DNA from: Vibrio sp. RE86
GTDB taxonomy: Bacteria > Pseudomonadota > Gammaproteobacteria > Enterobacterales > Vibrionaceae
NCBI RefSeq assembly: GCF_013114545.1
Contig: NZ_VTXI01000021.1
Coordinates: 19,043 to 83,042, forward strand
Length of the DNA stretch: 64,000 nucleotides
Direction of reading: 5' to 3'
Shown piece by piece: positions 25,823-34,281 of this stretch. Position numbers and translations under genes: made by a program. The notes beneath the pieces are model-generated. The model saw only the letters and a program-made list of their open reading frames with translations. It was not told the DNA's origin and searched no databases. How positions within the stretch are numbered: the stretch's first letter is position 1; every line of letters begins with the position of its first letter.

Positions 25823-28183
25823 CTATTTTCTCAACGCATTCAGTTTCGCTTGCGCAATACCAAATATCGTATCAATCGGATAGCTGCCTTCATCACTCGG
25901 CGTGCCAGCAGGTTTGCCAGTAAATAGTTCTATGGCCTCGGTCACGTGCTCAATCGCCCAGATGTGGAACTCACCTTTTTCAACCGCTTTAACCACGTCA
26001 GGACGCAGCATTAAATTGTGCATGTTCGAACGTGGAATAATGACACCTTGAGAATCGGTGCGACCTTTGATTTCACACACATCGAAGAAGCCTTCGATTT
26101 TTTCGTTCACACCACCAATAGGTTGAGACTCACCAAATTGGTTCATAGAACCGGTAATGGCTATGTCTTGGCGGTTTGGCTGCTTAGAAAATGCGGAAAC
26201 AACGGCACAAAATTCAGCCATACTCGCACTATCACCATCGACACCGCCATAAGATTGTTCAAATGTAATCGTTGTACTGAGGGGAACTTTCGCCGTCTTA
26301 CCAAACACTGAGGACAGATAAGCGGTCAGAATCATCACCCCTTTAGAGTGAATACTGCCACCGAGATCAACACTACGTTCGATGTCGATCACTTCACCTT
26401 CACCGTAACAGGTGGTCGCAGTAATTCGATTTGGCGCACCGAACATATACTCACTGGTACTAAGTACAGAAAGCGCATTCACTTGGCCAACCGCTTCACC
26501 ATGGGTATGAATAAGCGTTGTACCGTTGATAAAGCTTTCCATGACGCTATCTTTAAGTCGGCTCACTCGAAGCTCTTGATTCGACAGCGCTTCTTCAACA
26601 TGACTAGAACGAATCATGTTCGAGTTTGCTTGCCTTGCAACGTAGTTCGACTCTCGCAAAAGGTTGGCGATATTGGCAGAGTGAAGCGAGATCTTTGTTT
26701 GATCGCCTGCCAGTCTGGAGCTGTGTTCAATAATCCGTGCGATTGCTTTTCTATCACAGTGCAACATGCCATTGTCGTTGACCACACTCGAGATAAACTT
26801 AGCGTATTGAAGCTCTGAATCTGGATTGCGTTTCATCTCGTCTTCAAAGTCAGCCGTCACTCGGAATAGCTCGCTAAATTCCGGATCGTAGTGTTGCAGT
26901 AGTTGGTAAGTACGATAGTCGCCAAAGAGGATGATCTTCACATCTAATGGAATCGCTTCAGGATCAAGAGAGACCGTACCCGTCAATGTCACCTCTTTTT
27001 CTAATGAGGTAAAACTTAACTGACGCGCTCTTAACGCACGTTTAAGCCCATCCCATACATAAGGTTGTTCAAGTACCTTTTGAGCGTCCATAAGTAGCAC
27101 ACCGCCATTCGCTTTGTGCAGGCTACCAGGGCGGATCAGTGAGAAATCCGTAAACACAGTACCTTTAAACGTTGCCGTCTCAATATAGCCAAACAATGTG
27201 TGATAGTTTGGGTTCTCTTCTACAACAATCGGGAACTCATCGCTCTTACGGCTTACAAGCACGTTAACCTTGTAACGTCGTGGCAATTTTTTATCAAGTG
27301 ATGCTGTCGCCGCTTCGCCCTGCTCTGCACTCTGTTCCAAAAATATATCGGCATTCTCGACGATATCGGCTTGCAACTCGGTCAAGTAACTCTTGATTAC
27401 CGGATAACCTGAGTAATCCTTTTTCAGCTGTTTGATAAAGTGCGTAATAACGTCCAACGTCACTTCATCATTGAGCTTCTTGATTTTCTCACTGTACGCT
27501 TCTTCCCACTCGGTCAGCTGACGAACCATATTGCGCAATTGAACTTCGAGGTCGTCGATTGCTTCGCCGAACTCCTCTTGCTCTTTTTTGCTCAGCTCAT
27601 CAAATGACTCTTCACTGTGCAGCTCTTCACCATTCATTGCGACGAACTGATAGTCACCTTGAGTAGTAATCGTCAGGCTAATCCCTTTGGTTTTGGCGTC
27701 TTTAGTGATCAGTGCTAGCTCAGCTTCTTGCTTGGCTGCCAACTGATTCTTCAGCTTGTCAGCACGGCTGTAGTAAAGCTCGTTATCAAACGCCAATGGC
27801 ATAGCGTTAACAAGTTTGGACATCAGCTTTTCGATATCTTGCTTAAGCTTGCTACCGACTCCACAAGGCAACTTAAGAACTCGTGGTGTTCTAATATCTT
27901 CAAAATTTGCAACATAGCACCAGTCGTAAAGTGCCTGCGCGTCGTGCTGATGACGATTAAGGTAGCGTAAAATCATCGTGCGCTTACCAAGGCCATTTTG
28001 CCCGATAGCGTAGATGTTATAGCCTTTCTCTTTAATCGACATCGCAAACTCTACTGCTTTTTGAGCTCGCTCTTGACCGACAATTTCATCGATAGGCGGC
28101 AACTCTTTAGTAGACTTGCTTTCTAATTTTTCTAGTTCAGCTGCTAGGTATAGCTGATTGGCATCAAGTCTTTGAATCGTCAT
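25823..28183 (-). CDS. Lon-like AAA+ serine protease (LonB/YcbZ type)
   Basis: 786 residues from ATG 28183 (a GTG directly before it is in frame; AAGGATAGAG upstream). Domains: N-terminal ATPase-like region with IVGQERAQKAVEFAM and a modified P-loop GQNGLGKRT (~60-68), a long coiled-coil insertion (~150-290), a second ATPase segment with GGVLLMDAQ, and the Lon C-terminal protease domain. The Ser-Lys dyad is Ser652 in GVDGDSASMAE and Lys695 in GGVNEKIEGF; the 43-residue spacing equals that of E. coli Lon (679/722). It is the YcbZ/AAA_32 branch, not classical Lon. The P-loop has Arg where Ser/Thr is usual. Confidence 0.9.
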   Translation of the reverse strand: MTIQRLDANQLYLAAELEKLESKSTKELPPIDEIVGQERAQKAVEFAMSIKEKGYNIYAIGQNGLGKRTMILRYLNRHQHDAQALYDWCYVANFEDIRTPRVLKLPCGVGSKLKQDIEKLMSKLVNAMPLAFDNELYYSRADKLKNQLAAKQEAELALITKDAKTKGISLTITTQGDYQFVAMNGEELHSEESFDELSKKEQEEFGEAIDDLEVQLRNMVRQLTEWEEAYSEKIKKLNDEVTLDVITHFIKQLKKDYSGYPVIKSYLTELQADIVENADIFLEQSAEQGEAATASLDKKLPRRYKVNVLVSRKSDEFPIVVEENPNYHTLFGYIETATFKGTVFTDFSLIRPGSLHKANGGVLLMDAQKVLEQPYVWDGLKRALRARQLSFTSLEKEVTLTGTVSLDPEAIPLDVKIILFGDYRTYQLLQHYDPEFSELFRVTADFEDEMKRNPDSELQYAKFISSVVNDNGMLHCDRKAIARIIEHSSRLAGDQTKISLHSANIANLLRESNYVARQANSNMIRSSHVEEALSNQELRVSRLKDSVMESFINGTTLIHTHGEAVGQVNALSVLSTSEYMFGAPNRITATTCYGEGEVIDIERSVDLGGSIHSKGVMILTAYLSSVFGKTAKVPLSTTITFEQSYGGVDGDSASMAEFCAVVSAFSKQPNRQDIAITGSMNQFGESQPIGGVNEKIEGFFDVCEIKGRTDSQGVIIPRSNMHNLMLRPDVVKAVEKGEFHIWAIEHVTEAIELFTGKPAGTPSDEGSYPIDTIFGIAQAKLNALRK

Positions 28184-28313
28184 CACTCTATCCTTGTGTT
28201 TTTCTATCTTGCCCTTAGTTTAGGCCAGAATTATTTAGATTTTAGTGACTTACAACCAGAACACGTTCAAGTGATTACTTTTTACACAAAATCATCTTAA
28301 TATCACTTTTAAA

Positions 28314-28328
28314 TGATAATTATTTGCA
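28314..28328. promoter_or_regulatory. Fur-box-like site upstream of TPR-like gene and yejF
   Basis: TGATAATTATTTGCA agrees with TGATAAT-N-ATTATCA at 12 of 14 positions. It is 58 bases before the 28386 start and lies in the divergent region with the Lon-like gene. Confidence 0.5.
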
Positions 28329-28385
28329 TTGGTTAATAAATTGCATTTAAATAGTGGCCTCAAATGGTGAGCGGAGTATTTGAAC

Positions 28386-28880
28386 ATGGAACTGCAACAA
28401 TGTTGGGCACATTATCTAAAAGCTGAGCAATTGTTAGAACAAGGGCACTGGCCAGAGGCGCATTACTTATACGATCAAGTCTTAAACCATCTCCCTGGGC
28501 ACCTGCAATCCGCCCTCTCTTCAACCGATACTAAACCATGTCAATTTAGCTGCTTAGTAACAGGGCTACGTGATGCTGCGGTTTCTCAGTCAGAGATACT
28601 GAACAAGATGGGCCAACAGCAAGAAGCGTTCAACCTCCTCAATCAAACCTATGCACATCTGCAATTTGTGTCGATTGAAACGTTCGACTTGGTTCAAGCA
28701 ACCCAACACATTATTCATAACCAGTGCGAAGACTTACTCCGTCATATTGGGGCTTTTTGTAATGCCCAAAGAAGCGCACAGTGGATGCTTGAGTTCGAAC
28801 ATGTCCAGAAAGCCCACCATTACTTTTCTACCTTGAAACAACACAATGCGGTTATGGAAAGCGCACACATAATAAATTAA
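28386..28880 (+). CDS. Hypothetical helical-repeat (TPR-like) protein
   Basis: 164 residues from ATG 28386 (a TTG at 28380 is in frame). Its opening, CWAHYLKAEQLLEQGHWPEAHYLYDQVL, is patterned like a tetratricopeptide repeat (A.....G....A...Y..), and EILNKMGQQQEAFNLLNQTY gives a second. It is rich in His and Gln and has no signal peptide. It ends 12 bases before yejF and shares its likely Fur-box promoter, so it may be an accessory to that ATPase, for example in assembly or regulation. No family name can be given. Confidence 0.6.
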   Translation: MELQQCWAHYLKAEQLLEQGHWPEAHYLYDQVLNHLPGHLQSALSSTDTKPCQFSCLVTGLRDAAVSQSEILNKMGQQQEAFNLLNQTYAHLQFVSIETFDLVQATQHIIHNQCEDLLRHIGAFCNAQRSAQWMLEFEHVQKAHHYFSTLKQHNAVMESAHIIN

Positions 28881-28892
28881 TAAGGAAATACA

Positions 28893-30515
28893 ATGTCACA
28901 GATGCCAATCCTTTCAGTTCGCGAGCTATCGGTCAGCTTTACCACAAACGATGGTATTGTTGATGCCGTGAAGGAAGTCAGTTTTGATCTGTTTAAAGGT
29001 GAAACACTGGCAATTGTTGGTGAATCAGGAAGTGGTAAATCGGTATCAACCAACGCCTTGATGCAGCTATTGCCGAACAATGCCATCGTTCACCCTAGAG
29101 CTGAAATTGAGTTCGAAGGTAAGCAACTACTTGATCTGACAGAAAAGGAGATGCAGTCCATTCGAGGTGACCGAATTGGCATGATCTTCCAAGAACCAAT
29201 GACCTCTCTCAACCCATACATGAGAGTCGGCATTCAAGTTGCCGAGGCCATTATGTGTCACCGAAGCGTCACACGTAGCCAAGCGAAAGAGAAGGTATTA
29301 GAGCTATTTGATCTTGTTCACCTACCGAACCCACAACAAGCTTATACCAAGTATCCCCACGAATTTTCTGGCGGTCAGTTGCAGCGCATTATGATCGCAA
29401 TGGCGCTCATTAACGAACCTGATATTTTGATTGCCGATGAACCGACTACCGCTTTGGACGTAACGGTACAAGCGGAGGTCCTCAACCTGATCAAAGAGAT
29501 TCAAGCTAAAATGGGGATGTCGATCCTCTTTATTACTCATGATTTAGGTGTCGTTAAACACCTTGCTGATCGCGTAATTGTGATGTGTAAAGGAGACGTG
29601 GTTGAAGAAGGAGAGTGTGACGCGCTTTTTGCCGATCCGCAGCATGAATACACCCAAATGCTCATCAACTCGATACCAAAAGGCAGTAAGAGCCCTATTG
29701 AAGACTCCGCTCCTGCCCTACTTAAAGCTGACGATATTCGCGTTAAGTTTCTTATTAAGTCACACTTTATGGCGAAGCATAACCAATACTTTGAAGCCGT
29801 GAAAGGTATCTCTCTAGAACTTAAGCAAGGTGAAACACTCGGTATTGTTGGCGAATCTGGTTCAGGGAAGTCGACGTTAGGGCGCGCCTTAATCGGTCTT
29901 CTTCCTTCTACTGGGCATATTGAGTTTAAAGGGCAATCGCTCAATCAACTTTCAGATAAACAGCGTTTTAAACTTAAGAAAGACATTCAGATGGTGTTCC
30001 AAGATCCTTATGGTTCACTTTCCCCTCGGATGACTGTTGGCGATATCATCACTGAAGGTCTGACCGTTCATCAGCCTCACCTTTCGCGTCAGGAACGTAT
30101 GGTAAGAGCAAGAACCGCACTAGAAGAAGTTCGTTTAGATCCTCACTCGATCAACCGCTATCCACACGAGTTCTCGGGTGGGCAACGTCAGCGTATCGCT
30201 ATTGCTAGAGCTCTGATTCTTGAACCATCTTTCATCTTACTGGATGAACCAACTTCTGCGCTTGATCGATCAGTCCAGCTCACTGTGATAGAGCTACTGA
30301 AAGATATTCAGAAGAAACACAACATCGGCTTTTTGTTTATCAGTCACGATTTAAGTGTCGTAAAAGCGCTCTCCGATCGCGTGTTGGTGATGCAGAAAGG
30401 CGAAGTCATGGAACAAGGCAGTGCAGAAGAGATTTTCCACAACCCTCAAAGTGATTACACGAAAAAGCTCATCGCAGCGTCATTTGAACTAGAAGAAGAG
30501 ACAGAAGCTGCCTAA
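28893..30515 (+). CDS. yejF: Duplicated ABC transporter ATPase (YejF/oligopeptide type)
   Basis: 540 residues with two complete nucleotide-binding domains. The first: Walker A GESGSGKS (~44-51), signature FSGGQLQR, Walker B ILIADEP. The second: Walker A GESGSGKST, signature FSGGQRQR, Walker B FILLDEP; both with H-loops (FITHDL, FISHDL). Each carries the C-terminal dipeptide-transporter extension. This is the fused DppD-DppF or YejF plan, energising uptake of peptides or peptide-like compounds such as microcin C. No permease or binding-protein genes adjoin it, so it must pair with subunits encoded elsewhere. Stop is followed by a terminator. Confidence 0.88.
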   Translation: MSQMPILSVRELSVSFTTNDGIVDAVKEVSFDLFKGETLAIVGESGSGKSVSTNALMQLLPNNAIVHPRAEIEFEGKQLLDLTEKEMQSIRGDRIGMIFQEPMTSLNPYMRVGIQVAEAIMCHRSVTRSQAKEKVLELFDLVHLPNPQQAYTKYPHEFSGGQLQRIMIAMALINEPDILIADEPTTALDVTVQAEVLNLIKEIQAKMGMSILFITHDLGVVKHLADRVIVMCKGDVVEEGECDALFADPQHEYTQMLINSIPKGSKSPIEDSAPALLKADDIRVKFLIKSHFMAKHNQYFEAVKGISLELKQGETLGIVGESGSGKSTLGRALIGLLPSTGHIEFKGQSLNQLSDKQRFKLKKDIQMVFQDPYGSLSPRMTVGDIITEGLTVHQPHLSRQERMVRARTALEEVRLDPHSINRYPHEFSGGQRQRIAIARALILEPSFILLDEPTSALDRSVQLTVIELLKDIQKKHNIGFLFISHDLSVVKALSDRVLVMQKGEVMEQGSAEEIFHNPQSDYTKKLIAASFELEEETEAA

Positions 30516-30552
30516 GCTTATAACTCGTTCGGTTTGGCCGCCGACCCTAAAG

Positions 30553-30579
30553 CCGACGCATGGAAGCGTCGGTTTTTTT
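30553..30579 (+). terminator. Terminator after yejF
   Basis: CCGACGC-ATGGAA-GCGTCGG followed by seven T. Confidence 0.92.
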
Positions 30580-30659
30580 ATAAACATTTTCTGTACCCTC
30601 TTGATATACAGTCAATCATACCGTAAATTGGTATTAAGATCGGATATCAGGAGTCTATT

Positions 30660-31412
30660 GTGGAAACTACCCTCGCCAAGGAACAGGTGGCTTCATCAGA
30701 AAGCAATCCTATTCAACAAAATCAGAACAACAGTAATAGCAAAGACAATTCATCAGAGACAATCGTTACAGGTATTGAAGCATTTAAAACACTGACAACT
30801 CAAAGTCAGTTACTTCTGTCCATCTTCCACCCTACCGGTACTTCCATTCGATGCAAAAGTACGTTGATCGGATCCGCGTTTAATAAAGTGCTCGTTATTG
30901 AGCAGCCTGAAGGTATCCCTGAACAAGATACGGCAAGGTTTATGCGGCGAGGTTTCAAAATAAAGGGAATGTATCGGAATGAAACGGAAGGCACCGCCTT
31001 ATATTTTAGGTCTACCTTTCTTGAAACCACACAACTAAATCGAAAAAATGTTTTTATGATTGAGCTTCCTAGAACAGCGGTGATCCAGCGTATGGACCAA
31101 ATTCAACGCAAGGTAAAGTTGAATGAACGAGTGCTTATTGACCGCGACCCTAAAAAAATTGAAGCCACAGTCACCAACCTATCATCTAAAGGTTGCCAAT
31201 TGCGTATCCCACGTAAGTTGAGCTATTTCGACGTTAACGAAGTACTGACTTTACATTTTTGCGATATCGAAACAGAACCGCTTTCAGGTGAACTGAAAAA
31301 TGTAATGGTCACCACGAATCACTACTATTACGGCATAATGTTTGACGAGCAAACGCAGTCCCATGCTGAAGAGTTAGTCAACGCATTGGAGCAAAAGCAA
31401 AGTGAAAACTAA
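30660..31412 (+). CDS. PilZ-domain YcgR-like c-di-GMP effector
   Basis: 250 residues from GTG with AGGAG upstream. A Gln/Asn/Ser-rich N-terminal tail is followed by a YcgR-N/PilZN-like beta domain (~40-145; SIRCKSTLIGSAFNKVLVIE, ALYFRSTFLETTQ) and a C-terminal PilZ-like barrel (~150-245). In the PilZ part the second motif reads NLSSKGCQLRI (D/NxSxxG), while the first RxxxR motif is not clean (QRMDQIQRKVKLNER), so c-di-GMP affinity is uncertain. YcgR-type proteins act as a brake on the flagellar motor or tune biofilm regulators. The stop overlaps that of the convergent LysR gene by four bases. Confidence 0.75.
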   Translation: METTLAKEQVASSESNPIQQNQNNSNSKDNSSETIVTGIEAFKTLTTQSQLLLSIFHPTGTSIRCKSTLIGSAFNKVLVIEQPEGIPEQDTARFMRRGFKIKGMYRNETEGTALYFRSTFLETTQLNRKNVFMIELPRTAVIQRMDQIQRKVKLNERVLIDRDPKKIEATVTNLSSKGCQLRIPRKLSYFDVNEVLTLHFCDIETEPLSGELKNVMVTTNHYYYGIMFDEQTQSHAEELVNALEQKQSEN

Positions 31413-32308
31413 AAATAGTGTGAGATGGTTAAGTATCTTGTGCGTATATGCTCGATGAGCAATTTCACTTTGTTTGGTGGCTGTCGAGTGAATGGGTATA
31501 CCGCATAGATACCTAACCTCTTTCCCACTTGCTCAGGAAATAGATCGACCAACTGTCCACTTCGAATGTCGTGATACACCAAACATCTTGGCACGTAAGC
31601 GATACCATAGCCGCCCAAGGCCGCTTTTCTTAGCGCTGTTGCATTATCCGTTGAAAAAGAGCCAGACACTTTAACGATGTAGTTTTCGCTCTCTGACTTG
31701 AACTCCCACTCACTCGCCCCTGTTGTCTGATACGCGTACTGTAGACAGTTGTGCAGCACTAAGTCTTTCGGCTCTTTCGGCTTACTGTTTCGCGCAATAT
31801 AAGCGGGAGAAGCGCAAACTACCCACTGGGAATCCAGTATATGACGAGCGATTAAGCTGGAGTCCTCTAAATACCCAGTACGGATAACAAGGTCATAACC
31901 CCCATCCACAAGATCGACAAACTTGTTATCAAGCGACATATCGACCGAAAGCCCTGGATGTTGATGACAAAATTCAGCAACGGCATCCGCCAAAATTAAG
32001 TCCCCAGAAATCGTCGGCACCGACATTTTAATGTGACCATTCACCTCTTCACCAAAGCCTGAAACTGCATCCATAGCCTCTTGGGTGGCCTGCTTCACAT
32101 TTTTGGCCCCATGCACTAAGGCCTTTCCGGCTTCAGTCAGCGTCAATTTACGCGTTGTTCGATATAATAATTGTACACCGATGTCTTCTTCTAATCGGGC
32201 GATCCTCTTGCTAACTACCGAATTTGTAAGGCTATTTAGCTCTGCAACCTTACTAAAACTCCCCAATTCAACGACCTGAGAAAACAAGATTAAATCATCT
32301 GAACGCAT
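31409..32308 (-). CDS. LysR-family transcriptional regulator, probably of lldP-lldD
   Basis: 299 residues: LysR winged HTH at the N-terminus (MRSDDLILFSQVVELGSFSK then VAELNSLTNSVVSKRIARLE, LYRTTRKLTLTEAG) and a periplasmic-binding-like effector domain (~88-295; DLVIRTGYLEDSSLIAR, STDNATALRKAALGGYGIAY). It is divergent from lldP with 154 bases between starts, so it probably controls lactate use; in enterobacteria this role belongs to the GntR-type LldR, which is absent here. The ligand may be lactate, by inference from position. Confidence 0.88.
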   Translation of the reverse strand: MRSDDLILFSQVVELGSFSKVAELNSLTNSVVSKRIARLEEDIGVQLLYRTTRKLTLTEAGKALVHGAKNVKQATQEAMDAVSGFGEEVNGHIKMSVPTISGDLILADAVAEFCHQHPGLSVDMSLDNKFVDLVDGGYDLVIRTGYLEDSSLIARHILDSQWVVCASPAYIARNSKPKEPKDLVLHNCLQYAYQTTGASEWEFKSESENYIVKVSGSFSTDNATALRKAALGGYGIAYVPRCLVYHDIRSGQLVDLFPEQVGKRLGIYAVYPFTRQPPNKVKLLIEHIRTRYLTISHYF

Positions 32309-32369
32309 TGATTATGTCACTTTTGGAATTAATTATTTTCATTATTTCCCTATATTAATAAAAAATAAA

Positions 32370-32385
32370 GGGGTAAATTCACCCC
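32370..32385. promoter_or_regulatory. Inverted repeat in lldP/LysR divergent region
   Basis: GGGGT-AAATTC-ACCCC, a perfect 5-bp dyad of LysR-operator size, placed 62 bases upstream of the LysR start and 78 upstream of lldP. A second short dyad, GACTC-CTAA-GAGTC, lies closer to lldP. Neither is proven. Confidence 0.3.
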
Positions 32386-32462
32386 AAATTAACATACACG
32401 TCACAATTATAAATTCTAAGAGACTCCTAAGAGTCCATCTAAAGAATGTAAAGGACATACCA

Positions 32463-34154
32463 ATGAGTGAAACATTACTAGCCTTAGTGGCCTTCTCACC
32501 AATAGTGGTGGCTGCCATACTTCTCGTCGGCCTAAACTGGCCAGCCAAAAAAGCGATGCCAGTCGCATTTAGCCTAACGGTCATCATCGCGCTGTTTGCG
32601 TGGGATATGTCAACAACCCGCGTATTAGCATCAGTCTTTCAGGGCTTAGGTATCACCGTATCTGTCTTATGGATCGTATTTGGTGCCATTTTCCTACTCA
32701 ATACTTTGAAACATACCGGTGCGATTTCAACCATTCGTAACGGGTTTACCAATATCTCTCCTGATAGACGTGTACAAGCGATCATTATTGCTTGGTGTTT
32801 TGGTTCCTTCATTGAAGGGGCTTCAGGCTTTGGTACTCCAGCCGCCATTGCAGCTCCACTGCTTGTTGCGATTGGTTTCCCAGCTTTAGCCGCAGTTCTT
32901 ATGGGTATGATGATCCAATCAACACCGGTATCTTTCGGTGCAGTTGGTACACCAATCATCGTGGGCGTCAACAAAGGTCTGGATACTCACAACATCGGGG
33001 AAGCACTAGTCGCGAACGGTTCAACTTGGGACGCTTACCTTCAGCAAATCACGTCAAGTGTTGCTCTTATTCACGCTGGCGTAGGCACTCTAATTCCTGT
33101 TTTGATAGCGATGATGCTTACGCGCTTCTTCGGCAAAAAGCGCAGCTGGACTGAAGGATTAGACATTCTGCCATTCGCACTGTTTGCTGGACTCGCATTC
33201 ACGATTCCATACGCACTAACAGGTGTTTTCCTTGGCGCAGAGTTCCCTTCATTAATTGGTGGTCTGGTTGGTCTTTCAGTTGTTGTCTCTGCAGCAAAAC
33301 GCGGCTTCCTAATACCCAAAAGCACTTGGGACTTTGAAGACGAGAAACTGTGGCCTGCTGAATGGCTAGGTTCTCTAAAGATCGATCTAGAAGAGACCAA
33401 AGCGAAACCAATGAGCATGGCAATGGCATGGCTACCTTATGTATTGTTAGCCGTTGTTCTAGTAGCTAGCCGCGTTAGCGCAGAGTTCAAAGACCTTCTG
33501 CGTAGCGTTAGCCTTTCGTTTAGCAACATTCTTGGTGAAGTGGGCATTAGCACTGCGATTCAACCTCTCTACTTACCTGGCGGAATCTTAGTCTTTGTGG
33601 CACTTGTTGCGGTGCTTCTGCAATCTCGTAGTGTTTCACCACTGACAAAAGCCTTTGGTGAGTCGAGCAAGACACTGATTGGTGCAGGTTTCGTTCTTGT
33701 TTTCACTATCCCTATGGTTCGAATCTTTATCAACTCAGGCATCAATGGCGCAGACCTTGCGAGCATGCCAGTAACCACGGCTAATTTCGCTGCTGGGCTG
33801 GTTGGCGAAGCCTTCCCTGCCCTCAGTGCGACGGTCGGTGCACTTGGGGCATTTATCGCAGGTTCAAACACCGTATCGAACATGATGTTCAGTCAATTCC
33901 AATTCGAAGTGGCTCAAACACTGACAATTTCAAGTGCTGTAGTCGTTGCTCTTCAAGCCGTTGGCGCTGCAGCGGGCAACATGATTGCAATTCACAATGT
34001 GGTTGCCGCATCTGCAACCGTAGGCTTGCTTGGTCGAGAGGGTGCAACTCTACGCAAGACCATTATCCCTACACTTTACTATCTCTTTGTTACTGGCGTA
34101 GTTGGTCTTGTAGCCATTTACGGTCTACAAATTACTGATGCGTTAATGCTTTAA
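32463..34154 (+). CDS. lldP: L-lactate permease
   Basis: 563 residues, about a dozen or more membrane helices. LctP family signs: FGAIFLLNTLKHTGAI, the signature GSFIEGASGFGTPAAIAAPL (~118-137), PVSFGAVGTPI, and the C-terminal IAGSNTVSNMMFSQFQFEVA and GAAAGNMIAIHNVVAASATVG. It imports lactate (and glycolate) with protons across the inner membrane. AAGGA precedes the ATG. It is followed by lldD after 127 bases that hold a long hairpin, and together they allow growth on lactate. Confidence 0.95.
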   Translation: MSETLLALVAFSPIVVAAILLVGLNWPAKKAMPVAFSLTVIIALFAWDMSTTRVLASVFQGLGITVSVLWIVFGAIFLLNTLKHTGAISTIRNGFTNISPDRRVQAIIIAWCFGSFIEGASGFGTPAAIAAPLLVAIGFPALAAVLMGMMIQSTPVSFGAVGTPIIVGVNKGLDTHNIGEALVANGSTWDAYLQQITSSVALIHAGVGTLIPVLIAMMLTRFFGKKRSWTEGLDILPFALFAGLAFTIPYALTGVFLGAEFPSLIGGLVGLSVVVSAAKRGFLIPKSTWDFEDEKLWPAEWLGSLKIDLEETKAKPMSMAMAWLPYVLLAVVLVASRVSAEFKDLLRSVSLSFSNILGEVGISTAIQPLYLPGGILVFVALVAVLLQSRSVSPLTKAFGESSKTLIGAGFVLVFTIPMVRIFINSGINGADLASMPVTTANFAAGLVGEAFPALSATVGALGAFIAGSNTVSNMMFSQFQFEVAQTLTISSAVVVALQAVGAAAGNMIAIHNVVAASATVGLLGREGATLRKTIIPTLYYLFVTGVVGLVAIYGLQITDALML

Positions 34155-34167
34155 CTTTAAAACAATC

Positions 34168-34221
34168 GGACGTTAATACTTCCCCGCCCTGTTTCAATAA
34201 AAATCAGGTGTATTAACGTCC
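34168..34221 (+). repeat. Long nested hairpin between lldP and lldD
   Basis: GGACGTTAATAC (34168-34179) pairs perfectly with GTATTAACGTCC (34210-34221). The 30-base interior has an inner CCTG/CAGG stem. No U-run follows, so it is not a standard terminator; it could cap, process or attenuate the transcript between the two genes. Confidence 0.6.
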
Positions 34222-34281
34222 CCCCTTCTATTCCCAAACCTTCATAGAAAGGTACATGCTTTATTTTGATAGGACTGAAAT

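Noticed and set aside
26018..26818. Plus-strand frames opposite the Lon-like gene
   Set aside because: The minus-strand frame has clear protease motifs throughout; the opposite frames have none.
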